A stretch of DNA of 64,000 bases from Ignavibacteriota bacterium (GTDB lineage Bacteria > Bacteroidota > Ignavibacteria > UBA10030 > SZUA-254): contig JACREZ010000016.1 of NCBI GenBank assembly GCA_016212665.1, positions 1-64,000 on the forward strand, in the 5' to 3' direction. The notes beneath the pieces are model-generated. The model had not been told where the DNA came from, searched no databases, and worked only from the letters and a program-made list of their open reading frames with translations. The translations under genes were made by a program, and so were the position numbers. Shown one piece after another: positions 9,049 through 17,797 of this stretch (its first letter is position 1; every line of letters starts with the position of its first letter).

Positions 9049-9963
9049 ATGAATATCGTTATTGCAGGCGGAACAGGATTTATCGGAACGGCTCTGGTTG
9101 AATCCTTCATTCAATCTCAGCATCATGTAACGCTTTTATCTCGTAGTAAGCATGTGCAAAAACATTACCTGCCTTCTGTTGTTCTAAAACAATGGGATGG
9201 AGTAACGGTTGGTCAATGGAAAGATTGCATTAACAACTCCGACGCTGTCATTAATCTCTCCGGAGAACTTATCGCCGGGAAACGATGGACAGCAAACCAA
9301 AAGAAGAACATTCTTGAAAGCAGAATTAATTCTACGCGGGTGTTGGTTCAAGCGATAAAGGAAGCAGAACAGAAACCCAAGGTTTTTGTCAGTGCATCGG
9401 CAGTTGGTTACTACGGAAACGTGGAGCAGGGAGAGGTGACAGAAACACATCCAAAAGGAAATGGATTTCTTGCCGATGTTTGCGCAGTGTGGGAATCAGA
9501 ATCTCAGAAAGCAACCGGGTTTGGAGTTCGTGTTGTCAATCCGCGAATCGGCGTTGTAGTAGCGAACGATGGTGGTGCGTTGCCGAAATTGCTGATGCCG
9601 TTCAAGTTCGGAGTTGGCGGTTGGCTCGGAAGCGGCAAGCAATGGTTTCCGTGGATTCACCGGTATGATGTTGTGAATGGAATGTTGTTCGCTATGGAAA
9701 ATGAACAAATAAACGGGGCTGTGAACTTTGCCGCACCGGAATCTGTCACGATGAAACAATTCTGTCAACAACTTGGCAATGTCCTTCGACGACCATGTTG
9801 GGCGCCCGTCCCATCAAGCATACTTAAACTTGCGCTAGGTGAAATGTCGGAGATGTTGTTAACGGGACAGAATGTCGTTCCCGCAAAATTGTTGGACACC
9901 GGCTATCGTTTTCATTACCCTACATTGGAACACTCTTTACAATCAATTTTTCAAGAACAATAA
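9049..9963 (+). CDS. TIGR01777-family SDR epimerase-like protein
   Basis: A 304-aa extended short-chain dehydrogenase/reductase-like protein of the SDR39U1/YfcH type. The N-terminal dinucleotide-binding motif is AGGTGFIG (6-13). Family features follow: NLSGELIAGKRWT, SASAVGYYG (catalytic-region Tyr), PRIGVVV, and GSGKQWFPWIHRYDVV, with a C-terminal DUF1731-like tail (PAKLLDTGYRFHYPTLEHSL). Its substrate is unknown. AGGAATAGGTG just upstream of the ATG is a good ribosome binding site. It follows the CarH-like gene and may belong to its light regulon, which is an inference from position only. Confidence 0.85.
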   Translation: MNIVIAGGTGFIGTALVESFIQSQHHVTLLSRSKHVQKHYLPSVVLKQWDGVTVGQWKDCINNSDAVINLSGELIAGKRWTANQKKNILESRINSTRVLVQAIKEAEQKPKVFVSASAVGYYGNVEQGEVTETHPKGNGFLADVCAVWESESQKATGFGVRVVNPRIGVVVANDGGALPKLLMPFKFGVGGWLGSGKQWFPWIHRYDVVNGMLFAMENEQINGAVNFAAPESVTMKQFCQQLGNVLRRPCWAPVPSSILKLALGEMSEMLLTGQNVVPAKLLDTGYRFHYPTLEHSLQSIFQEQ

Positions 9964-9964
9964 T

Positions 9965-12262
9965 ATGACATTGATGAAACATTTTCTATTTCTTTTTGTT
10001 CACCTATTAGTAATAACCTCGGTGATGGTTTCACAGAAACAGAATGAAGATGCGAAAGGAGAAATCTCCGGGCTTATACTACACAAAGAAACACAAGAGC
10101 CTCTCTTCGGTGCGAACATAACTCTTTCGGGAACTAAACTTGGCGCATCAACGGATGATAACGGAATGTTTCGGATTCAGAATGTTCCTCCCGGTACGTT
10201 CAATGTTAAAAGTTCACTCATCGGTTTTGAACAATACATCATGACCGATGTTGTCGTGAACGGAATCAAACCGACAGAGATAACTATCCTGATGCAGGAA
10301 TCGAGAATTCAATTTGAGGGAGTAGAGGTGAGCGCCGGTTATTTTCAAAAAAATTCCGAGACTCCGGTGAGTACGCAACAACAATCAGCCGAAGAAATTC
10401 GTCGTTTACCCGGAGGACAGGAAGATGTCGTGCGGGCAATTTCCATTCTCCCCGGTGTTGCGCAGGTTCAGGCAGGAAGAAATGATTTAATCGTACGCGG
10501 CGGCGCACCATCAGAAAATCTCTTTCTGATTGACAATCTTGATGTTCCCAACATCAATCATTTCGGAACTCAAGGGGCGAGCGGCGGTCCGCTGAGTTAT
10601 GTGAATCTTGATTTTGTCGAAGCAACATCGTTTTCCACTGGTGGATTTGGCGTAAAATATGGAGATAAACTTTCGTCTGTGCTGAATATTTCTTTACGCG
10701 AAGGAAGAAAAGACAGGTTCGGAGGAAAACTTACGCTTGCTGCAACTCAGTTTGGCGCATCTATCGAAGGTCCGGTAAACGAACAAACGAATATGTTGTT
10801 TTCTGTCCGAAGAAGTTATCTTGATTTTCTTTTTAAGGCGGCGGGGTTCGGGTTTGTGCCGGAGTATTGGGATTATCTGGCGAAGGTGTCTTCTAAACTT
10901 GATTCAAAGAATCAACTTTCGTTTATCGGTATTGCCGCTATAGATAGAGTTCGCTTGTTCAATGAAACGGAAGACCAGAGGTTTAAGAATTCAAGAATAT
11001 TAGCCGCCGATCAAAATCAAGTTGTTTCCGGTGCGACATGGAAACGCTTGTTTACTTCGGGCTATTCAACCGTTACACTGGGACAGCGATACAATGAATA
11101 TCAATACCGGCAGAACGATTCTTTACTCAACCCGATATTTTTCAGTTCAACATACGAGCGCGAACTTTCCCTGCGCGGCGAAGTGGTTCTTCAACTGTCA
11201 TCAATGTCTGACGCATCATTCGGTTTTCAAGCACGGAACATTGGATTTTCGACAGGATTAACACTTCCAAATTATCGTTCTTCATTTGGCGATAGTCTTA
11301 ATCTGCAAACAGCACGGGAAACTACCGGTTGGAAAACAGGTTTTTACACACAACTTGCAACGACCTTTGGACATTTCAACCTCGTTGCTGGTACACGTAT
11401 TGATAATTTTTCTCTTATTGAACAAGCATGGGTATTCGCCCCGAGACTCTCTCTCCGGTATGCTGTTACTTCAAAGATGAACATTAACACAAGCATTGGA
11501 AAATATTTTCAGGCTCCCTCGTCGGTCTGGCTTGTATCTGATGAATCGAACAAACAATTAACCAATATCAGAGTTGAACAAGTAATACTCGGGGCCGAAT
11601 ATCTGTTACTCGATGATTTCAAACTCAGCGCGGAAGGATATATGAAGCATTACTCAGATTATCCGGTAAGCCTTCGACGTCCGTATGTAGTTCTTGCAAA
11701 TTCGGGGGCAGGTTTTGGCGGGAGTGAAGAGGGGTTCACTTCGTTCGGTGTTGAACCGCTGGGAAGTAGCGGAAGTGGTATATCCCGCGGAGTTGAATTG
11801 TTCCTTCAAAAAAAGTTGTCTGATATATCTTGCTATGGAACGGTAAGTTTGAGTTACAACGAATCGTTTTTCACCGCGCTTGATGGGATAGAACGACCGG
11901 GAAGTTTTGACCAGCGTTGGATATTAAACTTCGGCGGCGGATATGTTCTGAACGAACGATGGGAGTTCGGGGCAAAATTCCGATTTGCAACAGGTCGTCC
12001 GTACACACCATACGCACCGGATGGTTCTCAACAACCATTTTTATACAATTCAAAACGCGTCGGCATCAATCATAGTTTAGACATACGGGTTGACAGGCGA
12101 TGGTCGTTCCCAAACTGGATATTGATTACGTACGTTGATATTCAGAATGTGTACAACAAAAAGCCCGCTGATATTCCGCGGTATAACACGCGGCTCGGGA
12201 AGGTTGAAGAAAATGACTCGATAGGAATTCTCCCTTCCATCGGAATCAGTGCAGAGTTTTAA
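9965..12262 (+). CDS. TonB-dependent outer-membrane receptor with carboxypeptidase-like domain
   Basis: A 765-aa outer-membrane receptor. A signal peptide (KHFLFLFVHLLVITSVMVSQ) is followed by a carboxypeptidase-D-regulatory-like beta-sandwich (about 33-110: GEISGLILHKETQEPLFGAN). A plug domain (about 120-240: LPGGQEDVVRAISILPGVAQ, then RNDLIVRGGAPSENLFLIDN) precedes a long beta-barrel ending in ISAEF with a terminal aromatic residue. Such receptors import large or scarce nutrients using TonB energy; the ligand cannot be told. The start lies 1 nt after the stop of the SDR gene, so co-transcription is likely. An alternative start at 9974 would give a more typical signal peptide. Confidence 0.88.
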   Translation: MTLMKHFLFLFVHLLVITSVMVSQKQNEDAKGEISGLILHKETQEPLFGANITLSGTKLGASTDDNGMFRIQNVPPGTFNVKSSLIGFEQYIMTDVVVNGIKPTEITILMQESRIQFEGVEVSAGYFQKNSETPVSTQQQSAEEIRRLPGGQEDVVRAISILPGVAQVQAGRNDLIVRGGAPSENLFLIDNLDVPNINHFGTQGASGGPLSYVNLDFVEATSFSTGGFGVKYGDKLSSVLNISLREGRKDRFGGKLTLAATQFGASIEGPVNEQTNMLFSVRRSYLDFLFKAAGFGFVPEYWDYLAKVSSKLDSKNQLSFIGIAAIDRVRLFNETEDQRFKNSRILAADQNQVVSGATWKRLFTSGYSTVTLGQRYNEYQYRQNDSLLNPIFFSSTYERELSLRGEVVLQLSSMSDASFGFQARNIGFSTGLTLPNYRSSFGDSLNLQTARETTGWKTGFYTQLATTFGHFNLVAGTRIDNFSLIEQAWVFAPRLSLRYAVTSKMNINTSIGKYFQAPSSVWLVSDESNKQLTNIRVEQVILGAEYLLLDDFKLSAEGYMKHYSDYPVSLRRPYVVLANSGAGFGGSEEGFTSFGVEPLGSSGSGISRGVELFLQKKLSDISCYGTVSLSYNESFFTALDGIERPGSFDQRWILNFGGGYVLNERWEFGAKFRFATGRPYTPYAPDGSQQPFLYNSKRVGINHSLDIRVDRRWSFPNWILITYVDIQNVYNKKPADIPRYNTRLGKVEENDSIGILPSIGISAEF

Positions 12263-12471
12263 GAAGATACATCTTTCACAGAAGAGGAATAGATGTCGGG
12301 CAATCAGGAATGATTTTCCCGTGAGACCGAGGTCAAAAGAGCATACCAACACAATAAACAGTTTTTGGGAAGAAGTATTTTTCGCTTTGGTACTTTCACG
12401 ATTTTTGGTTATACTAATCGCTCGAATTTAGCAAATTCAAAGGATTTCCAACCAAATTCCCGATTTTAATC

Positions 12472-14499
12472 ATGAAAGGATTTATTCGAATGAACTTCAA
12501 ACATTATCTCATATTCATTGGCTTACTTGGCACATTGCTCGTCATTGGATGCGGCGAGAAAGAAGACCCGGTCGTTCTTGAAATTGGAGCGAAGAAAATC
12601 GGGTTGGGCGAGTATGAGAATTTCTTTGCAAAAAATACCGGCGGCTGGGATGCAGCAAAGAAAAGTCCGCAGGAAGACCGAGAAAAGTTTTTAGACCTAC
12701 TAACAAATTACAAATTAAAACTCCTCGATGCCTACGACCGCGGGTACGATAAAGACCCGGAGATTCAGGCAGAGTTGAAAGAGTACCGTTCAAGTTTGGC
12801 GGCTTCGTATCTTGTCGAGCGGGAAGTGACTGAGCAGGGCGTCAAGAACATGTACGACCGTCGCAAAGAAGAAATCCGCGCTCAGCATATTCTTCTTGCT
12901 CTGAAACCGACTGCAACTCCCGAAGAAACATTGGCAGTGTACACGAAGGCAAAAGAAATTATCGCTCAACTGAAAGACGGCGCGTCGTTCGATACGCTCG
13001 TCATGCAGTACTCGGAAGACCAAACAGCAAAACAAAACTACGGAGATGTGTATTATTTCACCTCAGGACAACTTGCTTCATCATTCGAGGCGGCAGCGTA
13101 TTCGATGAAGAAAGGTCAGATAACACAAACTCCCGTGCGCAGTTCATCCGGTTATCATATCATAAAAATATTGGATAGAAAACCATCCGAGTATCAAATC
13201 AAAGTACGACATATCATGGCGCGGTTTACCAATGCGAATGATTCCACCGACACAACAAATGCACTCGCGAGAATTAAAGGATTGCAGGATAGTTTGAAGA
13301 ACGGTTGGAAGTTTGCTGACCTCGCTGTGAAACTTTCGGAAGATGCAGGTAGCGCACCGGAAGGCGGAGACCTCGGTTGGTTCGAACGCCGTCGCTGGGT
13401 TCAGCCGTTCGATGAAGCGGCATTCACATTGAAAGCCGGACAAACTTCGGGCATCGTGAAAACACCATTCGGGTTCCATTTGATTTATTGTGACAGCACA
13501 AAGAAACTTCCGCCGTTTGCTGAAATCAAAGAAGAATTAAAAAAGCGGTATCAACAATATCGCTTCAACGAGGAATACCAGCAATACGTTGAGGGATTAA
13601 AAGTACAGTACAAGTATTCATTTAATGAAGATGTGTTTCAGTTGTTCGCCTCGTTGCTTGATTCAAACCAGAGTGTTGATGATAGCGGATGGTCGGAAGC
13701 GGTTCCAACAGATGTGTTTACAAAATCACTCTTCACAATCAATAACAAGTCAGTCATTGTTGATACTATCGTCAGCATGTTTAACCGGAAAATGGAATTC
13801 CGGAGTACGATGCTTCGCCCCGCCGAACTACGCCAGAAAATTGGTCACATGGTTGAAGGATTTGTACTCGATGAAAAATCAATTGGCTTGGAAGCGGCGC
13901 ATCCGGATTTCGCTTCATTAATGAAAGAATACGAGGATGGTATTATCCTGTTCAAAGCAGAACAACAGGAAGTCTGGAATAAAGTTTCTGTGAATGATTC
14001 TGCCCTGAAAGATTATTATTCAAAGAATAAAGAACGGTTTAAGTTTCCGAACCGTGTAGCGTACAGTGAAATTGAAATCGAATCGGATACGCTCGCTCTC
14101 ATGTTGTATGATTCGCTCACGAAAGGTGCGGATTTTGCGGAACTTGCAGAGCGCCACAACAACGACCCTGAATTGAAAGCGAAAAAAGGCGCACACGAAT
14201 TAGAGCCGGTTACGCAAGATGATTTCACAAAGTTGGCTGACTCAATGCAGGTCGGTGAAATTTCCGAACCGATTGAATTGATGATGGGCGGATTTGTCAT
14301 CATGAAAGTGACGAAAAAAGAATCGGAACGAATCAAGACATACGAAGAAGCCGGTGCGGAACTCTCGAACGCGTTTCAGGAATACGAATCGAAGCGGCTC
14401 GAAAAACTCTGGCTCGACAAAATCAAAGAGCGATATCCGGTCAAACAATTTAAAGAGCAACTTAGCAAAGCGTTTTCGTCTGCACCGCCGAATTCATGA
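12472..14499 (+). CDS. Multi-domain parvulin-type peptidyl-prolyl isomerase lipoprotein
   Basis: A 675-aa lipoprotein (signal ending LLVIGC) with PpiC/parvulin domains. The first contains RAQHILLALK ... GYHIIKILD. The second contains KVRHIMARFTN, GGDLGWFERRRW and TPFGFHLIYC and is the best-conserved rotamase. A third, weaker copy near the C-terminus contains FAELAERHNNDPELKAKKGA and GGFVIMKV. It should act in the periplasm as a foldase/chaperone for outer-membrane proteins. It is the first of three such genes with overlapping ends, so they form an operon. ATG 12490 (MNFKHYL) is an alternative start preceded by AAAGGA. Confidence 0.87.
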   Translation: MKGFIRMNFKHYLIFIGLLGTLLVIGCGEKEDPVVLEIGAKKIGLGEYENFFAKNTGGWDAAKKSPQEDREKFLDLLTNYKLKLLDAYDRGYDKDPEIQAELKEYRSSLAASYLVEREVTEQGVKNMYDRRKEEIRAQHILLALKPTATPEETLAVYTKAKEIIAQLKDGASFDTLVMQYSEDQTAKQNYGDVYYFTSGQLASSFEAAAYSMKKGQITQTPVRSSSGYHIIKILDRKPSEYQIKVRHIMARFTNANDSTDTTNALARIKGLQDSLKNGWKFADLAVKLSEDAGSAPEGGDLGWFERRRWVQPFDEAAFTLKAGQTSGIVKTPFGFHLIYCDSTKKLPPFAEIKEELKKRYQQYRFNEEYQQYVEGLKVQYKYSFNEDVFQLFASLLDSNQSVDDSGWSEAVPTDVFTKSLFTINNKSVIVDTIVSMFNRKMEFRSTMLRPAELRQKIGHMVEGFVLDEKSIGLEAAHPDFASLMKEYEDGIILFKAEQQEVWNKVSVNDSALKDYYSKNKERFKFPNRVAYSEIEIESDTLALMLYDSLTKGADFAELAERHNNDPELKAKKGAHELEPVTQDDFTKLADSMQVGEISEPIELMMGGFVIMKVTKKESERIKTYEEAGAELSNAFQEYESKRLEKLWLDKIKERYPVKQFKEQLSKAFSSAPPNS

Positions 14500-15359
14500 A
14501 ACTGCTTTTTCTCATCGTTGCAATAGCTGTTGCTTTTGCAGGGTGTGAACAGCGACAGGAACAAAAACAAATTCTCGCGCGAGTCGGCGACGCCGTATTG
14601 ACGTTGGATGAAGCCCGTTTAGATGTAGATACCACATCGGCGCTGTATGAACATCAGTTGCGGATGTATGTTACGACATGGATTCGAACCGAGATGTTGT
14701 ATCAGGAAGCGGTTCGGCGCGGCATGGAAAATTCTTCCGCGTTTCAACGGCAACTCCATGATGCACGGAAGCAACTTGCAATTCAGCAACTTCTTGAACA
14801 GGTCGCAATTCAAGATACGACGGGAGTTCCGGCGGGCGAATTCGAACAATATTTTTCCCGGCACGCAGATGAATTTGTCGTTCGGGAAGATGGAATGAAA
14901 CTGAACGTTATCGGATTTTCGACACGGGCACGGGCAAGCGCGTTTGCCGGGCAACTTGCGCGAGGTTCTTCATGGAACAAAGCCCTTGAGATGTTGATGA
15001 ATGATTCCTCTGCCGCTGTGGAAATCACGACGGCATTTTCAAATCATTACTTCATTCAACGTTCGATGGTATTTCCCGAACTCTGGAAAGTGGCACAAAC
15101 GCTTGATGTGAACGATGTTTCGTTCCCCGTGAGAACACCTTCCGGGTACGTTATCATTCAATTATTATCAACAGTAAAAAAGGGTTCAACGCCTCAGTAC
15201 GAACTTGTGCAGGATGAAGTGCGAGCCCGGTATCTGAGAGAAAAAAAACAATTGCAAATAGATTCACTCATTGGAACTCTGCGCGCACAAACGACTGTTG
15301 AAATGCTACTGCCGACCGTGCAGGAAACCGATACAATTCAAAATGAAATTCATGATTAA
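14496..15359 (+). CDS. SurA-like lipoprotein with degenerate parvulin domain
   Basis: A 287-aa protein with a lipoprotein signal (LLFLIVAIAVAFAGC). It continues with a helical SurA-type N-terminal chaperone region (ILARVGDAVLTLDEA; ARKQLAIQQLLEQV) and a weak parvulin fold (NVIGFSTRARASAFAGQLA ... FPVRTPSGYVIIQLL). Many rotamase-signature residues are absent, so it may be a chaperone without isomerase activity. It overlaps the preceding gene by 4 bp (ATGA) and the following one by a few bases, indicating translational coupling in a periplasmic folding operon. Confidence 0.8.
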   Translation: MKLLFLIVAIAVAFAGCEQRQEQKQILARVGDAVLTLDEARLDVDTTSALYEHQLRMYVTTWIRTEMLYQEAVRRGMENSSAFQRQLHDARKQLAIQQLLEQVAIQDTTGVPAGEFEQYFSRHADEFVVREDGMKLNVIGFSTRARASAFAGQLARGSSWNKALEMLMNDSSAAVEITTAFSNHYFIQRSMVFPELWKVAQTLDVNDVSFPVRTPSGYVIIQLLSTVKKGSTPQYELVQDEVRARYLREKKQLQIDSLIGTLRAQTTVEMLLPTVQETDTIQNEIHD

Positions 15360-16635
15360 AAAATACTTGTTTCCGCTCTGCTGTTCACTGATGTTGTTCC
15401 CGCTATTTCTCACAGCACAGCAGGAAGTTCTTGACCGTGTTGTCGCGTTGGTGGGAAAAGAAACGATTCTCCTTTCGGAAATGAAAGCCGAACTTGAGTT
15501 TTACGCCTTCAATCTGCAAACCGACCCCAACACACCCGGACTTGCGGAGAAAACCCTCGACGCACTCGTTGACCAAAAATTGATTCTCGCCAAAGCGCAA
15601 GATGATACAACCCTCTTCGTTACCGAAGATGAAGTTGACCGTTCACTCGAAGGAATGATTGCACAACGTTCGCAACAAGCGGGCAGTGAGCGCCGTCTCG
15701 AAGAAATGTACGGCATGACCATCGGGAGAATGCGACGCGAGTGGCGGGATGAAATGCGGAAATATATTCTCGCGGAAAAATTATCGAAAAAGAAAACGAG
15801 TGAAGTGCAATGCTCACGCCGGGAAGTCGAAGAATTTTTTGCACTCTATAAAGATAGTCTCCCACCGGTGAAGGAAGAACTTGAACTCTACCATATTTTC
15901 AAAATTCCCGTCATCAGCGATGCAGTGCGAAAAACTGTTATGACACAAGCACAGGCGATTTTAGATTCGGTGAAAGCAGGAGGTGATTTTGCAACGTACG
16001 CAAAAGAATTTTCCATTGATGGCGGTTCCGGCGCGAACGGAGGAGATTTGGGTTGGGTTCGCAGGGGGGAGTTTGTGAAAGAGTTTGAAGAAGCCGCGTT
16101 CGCTCTTAAAGATAGTCAGTTTGCTGATTTGGTTGAAACGAAATTTGGCGTTCACATTATTCAATTGTTGGAGCGCCGCGGCGATGCGATTCATTCACGA
16201 CATATTTTATTCAGGATGGAGCGTGACAGTTCGTCCATCTACGAAACAATCAACTTCCTTTCCTCGTTGAAAGACAGCGTGAAGAACGGAACAAGTTTCT
16301 CTGAACTTGCAAAACGATATTCCGAAGATAAAGAATCGGCATTGCTCGGCGGTCTCATCGGCGCATACCCGATTGACCAATTCGAAGATGCGATGCTTGT
16401 CGCCATTTCGGATTTGAAAGAAGGAGAAATCAGCACGCCGCTGATGGTTGCCGACGGAAACACGAAAGGCTATCATATTGTCTGGCTGAAAAAACGCGTT
16501 CCCGAACACAAGATGAATTTGACAGACGACTGGAAACGCATTGAACAACTTGCGGTCGGCTATAAAGGAAACAAAGTCTATCGCGAGTGGTTGAAACAAC
16601 TGCGTGAAGAAATTTATTGGGAGACGAGATTGTAA
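15352..16635 (+). CDS. surA: SurA-type periplasmic chaperone / peptidyl-prolyl isomerase
   Basis: A 427-aa periplasmic protein with a signal peptide (KKYLFPLCCSLMLFPLFLTA). The hallmark SurA N-terminus is VLDRVVALVGKETILLSEM. Two parvulin domains follow (about 170-280, with GGDLGWVRRGEFVKEFEEAA; about 280-400, with RHILFRMERD and YPIDQFEDAM). SurA escorts unfolded beta-barrel proteins to the BAM complex. The start at 15352 lies inside the end of the preceding gene (8-bp overlap); ATG 15343 adds three residues and is equally possible. The upstream TonB-receptor gene is a plausible type of client. Confidence 0.88.
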   Translation: MIKKYLFPLCCSLMLFPLFLTAQQEVLDRVVALVGKETILLSEMKAELEFYAFNLQTDPNTPGLAEKTLDALVDQKLILAKAQDDTTLFVTEDEVDRSLEGMIAQRSQQAGSERRLEEMYGMTIGRMRREWRDEMRKYILAEKLSKKKTSEVQCSRREVEEFFALYKDSLPPVKEELELYHIFKIPVISDAVRKTVMTQAQAILDSVKAGGDFATYAKEFSIDGGSGANGGDLGWVRRGEFVKEFEEAAFALKDSQFADLVETKFGVHIIQLLERRGDAIHSRHILFRMERDSSSIYETINFLSSLKDSVKNGTSFSELAKRYSEDKESALLGGLIGAYPIDQFEDAMLVAISDLKEGEISTPLMVADGNTKGYHIVWLKKRVPEHKMNLTDDWKRIEQLAVGYKGNKVYREWLKQLREEIYWETRL

Positions 16636-16676
16636 AAAAAAGTTGGAGGCAATGAAATTTTTCTAACACCCTAAAT

Positions 16677-16732
16677 CCCTCTCTTAAAAAAAGAGGGACT
16701 TATCATTCTCCTTCTCTTTTTAAGAGAAGGAG
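16677..16732. repeat. Two adjacent hairpins between surA and the MoxR gene
   Basis: CCCTCT/AGAGGG (16677-16697) is followed by a perfect 11-bp stem CTCCTTCTCTT/AAGAGAAGGAG with a 3-nt loop (16708-16732). No clear T-tract follows. They may attenuate transcription between the two operons, or be a dispersed intergenic repeat. Confidence 0.5.
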
Positions 16733-16790
16733 AAGGGCATGAGTTAGTATAAACACGAACAGAATAACATAAAGATTTTTTAGGGAAACC

Positions 16791-17789
16791 ATGACAGAAC
16801 AACCACAACAAATAAACGATGTCGAAGCAGTTGCTTCTTTGAAGAACAACTTCGATGCGATGAAAAAAGAAATCGGCAAAGTTATCATCGGACAGGAAAC
16901 GATTGTTGAGCATTTGCTTATTGCGATGCTATCACGCGGGCATGGTCTGCTCGTCGGTGTGCCGGGTCTTGCGAAGACGTTGCTCATCAAAACACTTGCG
17001 CAGGTGCTTGATTTACAATTCAGCAGAATTCAATTCACCCCCGACTTAATGCCGAGCGACATCACCGGAACGGAAATCATAGAAGATGACCGCGCAACCG
17101 GAAGCAAGGCGTTCAAGTTTATCAAGGGCCCGATTTTCGGCAATATCGTTCTTGCGGATGAAATCAACAGAACGCCGCCGAAAACACAAGCCGCGCTCCT
17201 CGAAGCGATGCAGGAACATCACGTCACTGCGGCGGGACAAACGTATCGCCTTTCCGAGCCGTTCTTTGTTCTTGCAACACAAAACCCCATCGAACAGGAA
17301 GGAACGTATCCCCTCCCCGAAGCGCAACTCGACCGGTTCATGTTCAACCTCTGGCTCGATTATCCTTCACACAAGGAGGAATTGGAAATCGTTAAATCAA
17401 CAACGAGCATGTACGTGCCGACATTGAAGCATATTCTGAGCGGAAAAGAAATTGTGATGTATCAGGACTTGGTGAGGCGCGTTCCCGTTGCCGACCACGT
17501 CATCGAATACGCCGTCGGACTTGTCGCGAAGACACGAACGACATCGCCGACTGTTCCTCAGTTCATCAAAGATTGGTTGAGTTGGGGCGCGGGTCCCCGT
17601 GCTTCACAGTATTTGATTCTCGGGGCGAAGACGCGTGCAATCCTGCAAGGTCGGCACTCGCCCGATATTGAAGATGTACGTGCAATTGCAATTCCCGTTC
17701 TCCGTCATCGCATCGTTCCGAACTTCAACGCGGAAGCAGATGGCGTTACGGCAATTCAAATTGTTGAGAAACTTCTCTCCACAGATTAA
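16791..17789 (+). CDS. MoxR-family AAA+ ATPase
   Basis: A 332-aa MoxR ATPase with a Walker A GVPGLAKT (56-63), Walker B VLADEINR, sensor 1 ATQNPIEQEGTYPLPEAQLD and a C-terminal AAA lid domain (GASPRASQYLI-like: GAGPRASQYLI). MoxR proteins act as chaperones that assemble or activate partner complexes, usually with VWA-domain proteins. Here the expected DUF58 gene is missing. Instead a T9SS subtilisin gene starts 8 bp downstream, and a VWA membrane-protein gene follows it with a TAATG overlap, so all three look co-transcribed. The start is supported by AGGG eight bases upstream. Confidence 0.92.
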   Translation: MTEQPQQINDVEAVASLKNNFDAMKKEIGKVIIGQETIVEHLLIAMLSRGHGLLVGVPGLAKTLLIKTLAQVLDLQFSRIQFTPDLMPSDITGTEIIEDDRATGSKAFKFIKGPIFGNIVLADEINRTPPKTQAALLEAMQEHHVTAAGQTYRLSEPFFVLATQNPIEQEGTYPLPEAQLDRFMFNLWLDYPSHKEELEIVKSTTSMYVPTLKHILSGKEIVMYQDLVRRVPVADHVIEYAVGLVAKTRTTSPTVPQFIKDWLSWGAGPRASQYLILGAKTRAILQGRHSPDIEDVRAIAIPVLRHRIVPNFNAEADGVTAIQIVEKLLSTD

Positions 17790-17797
17790 TCATTTGT

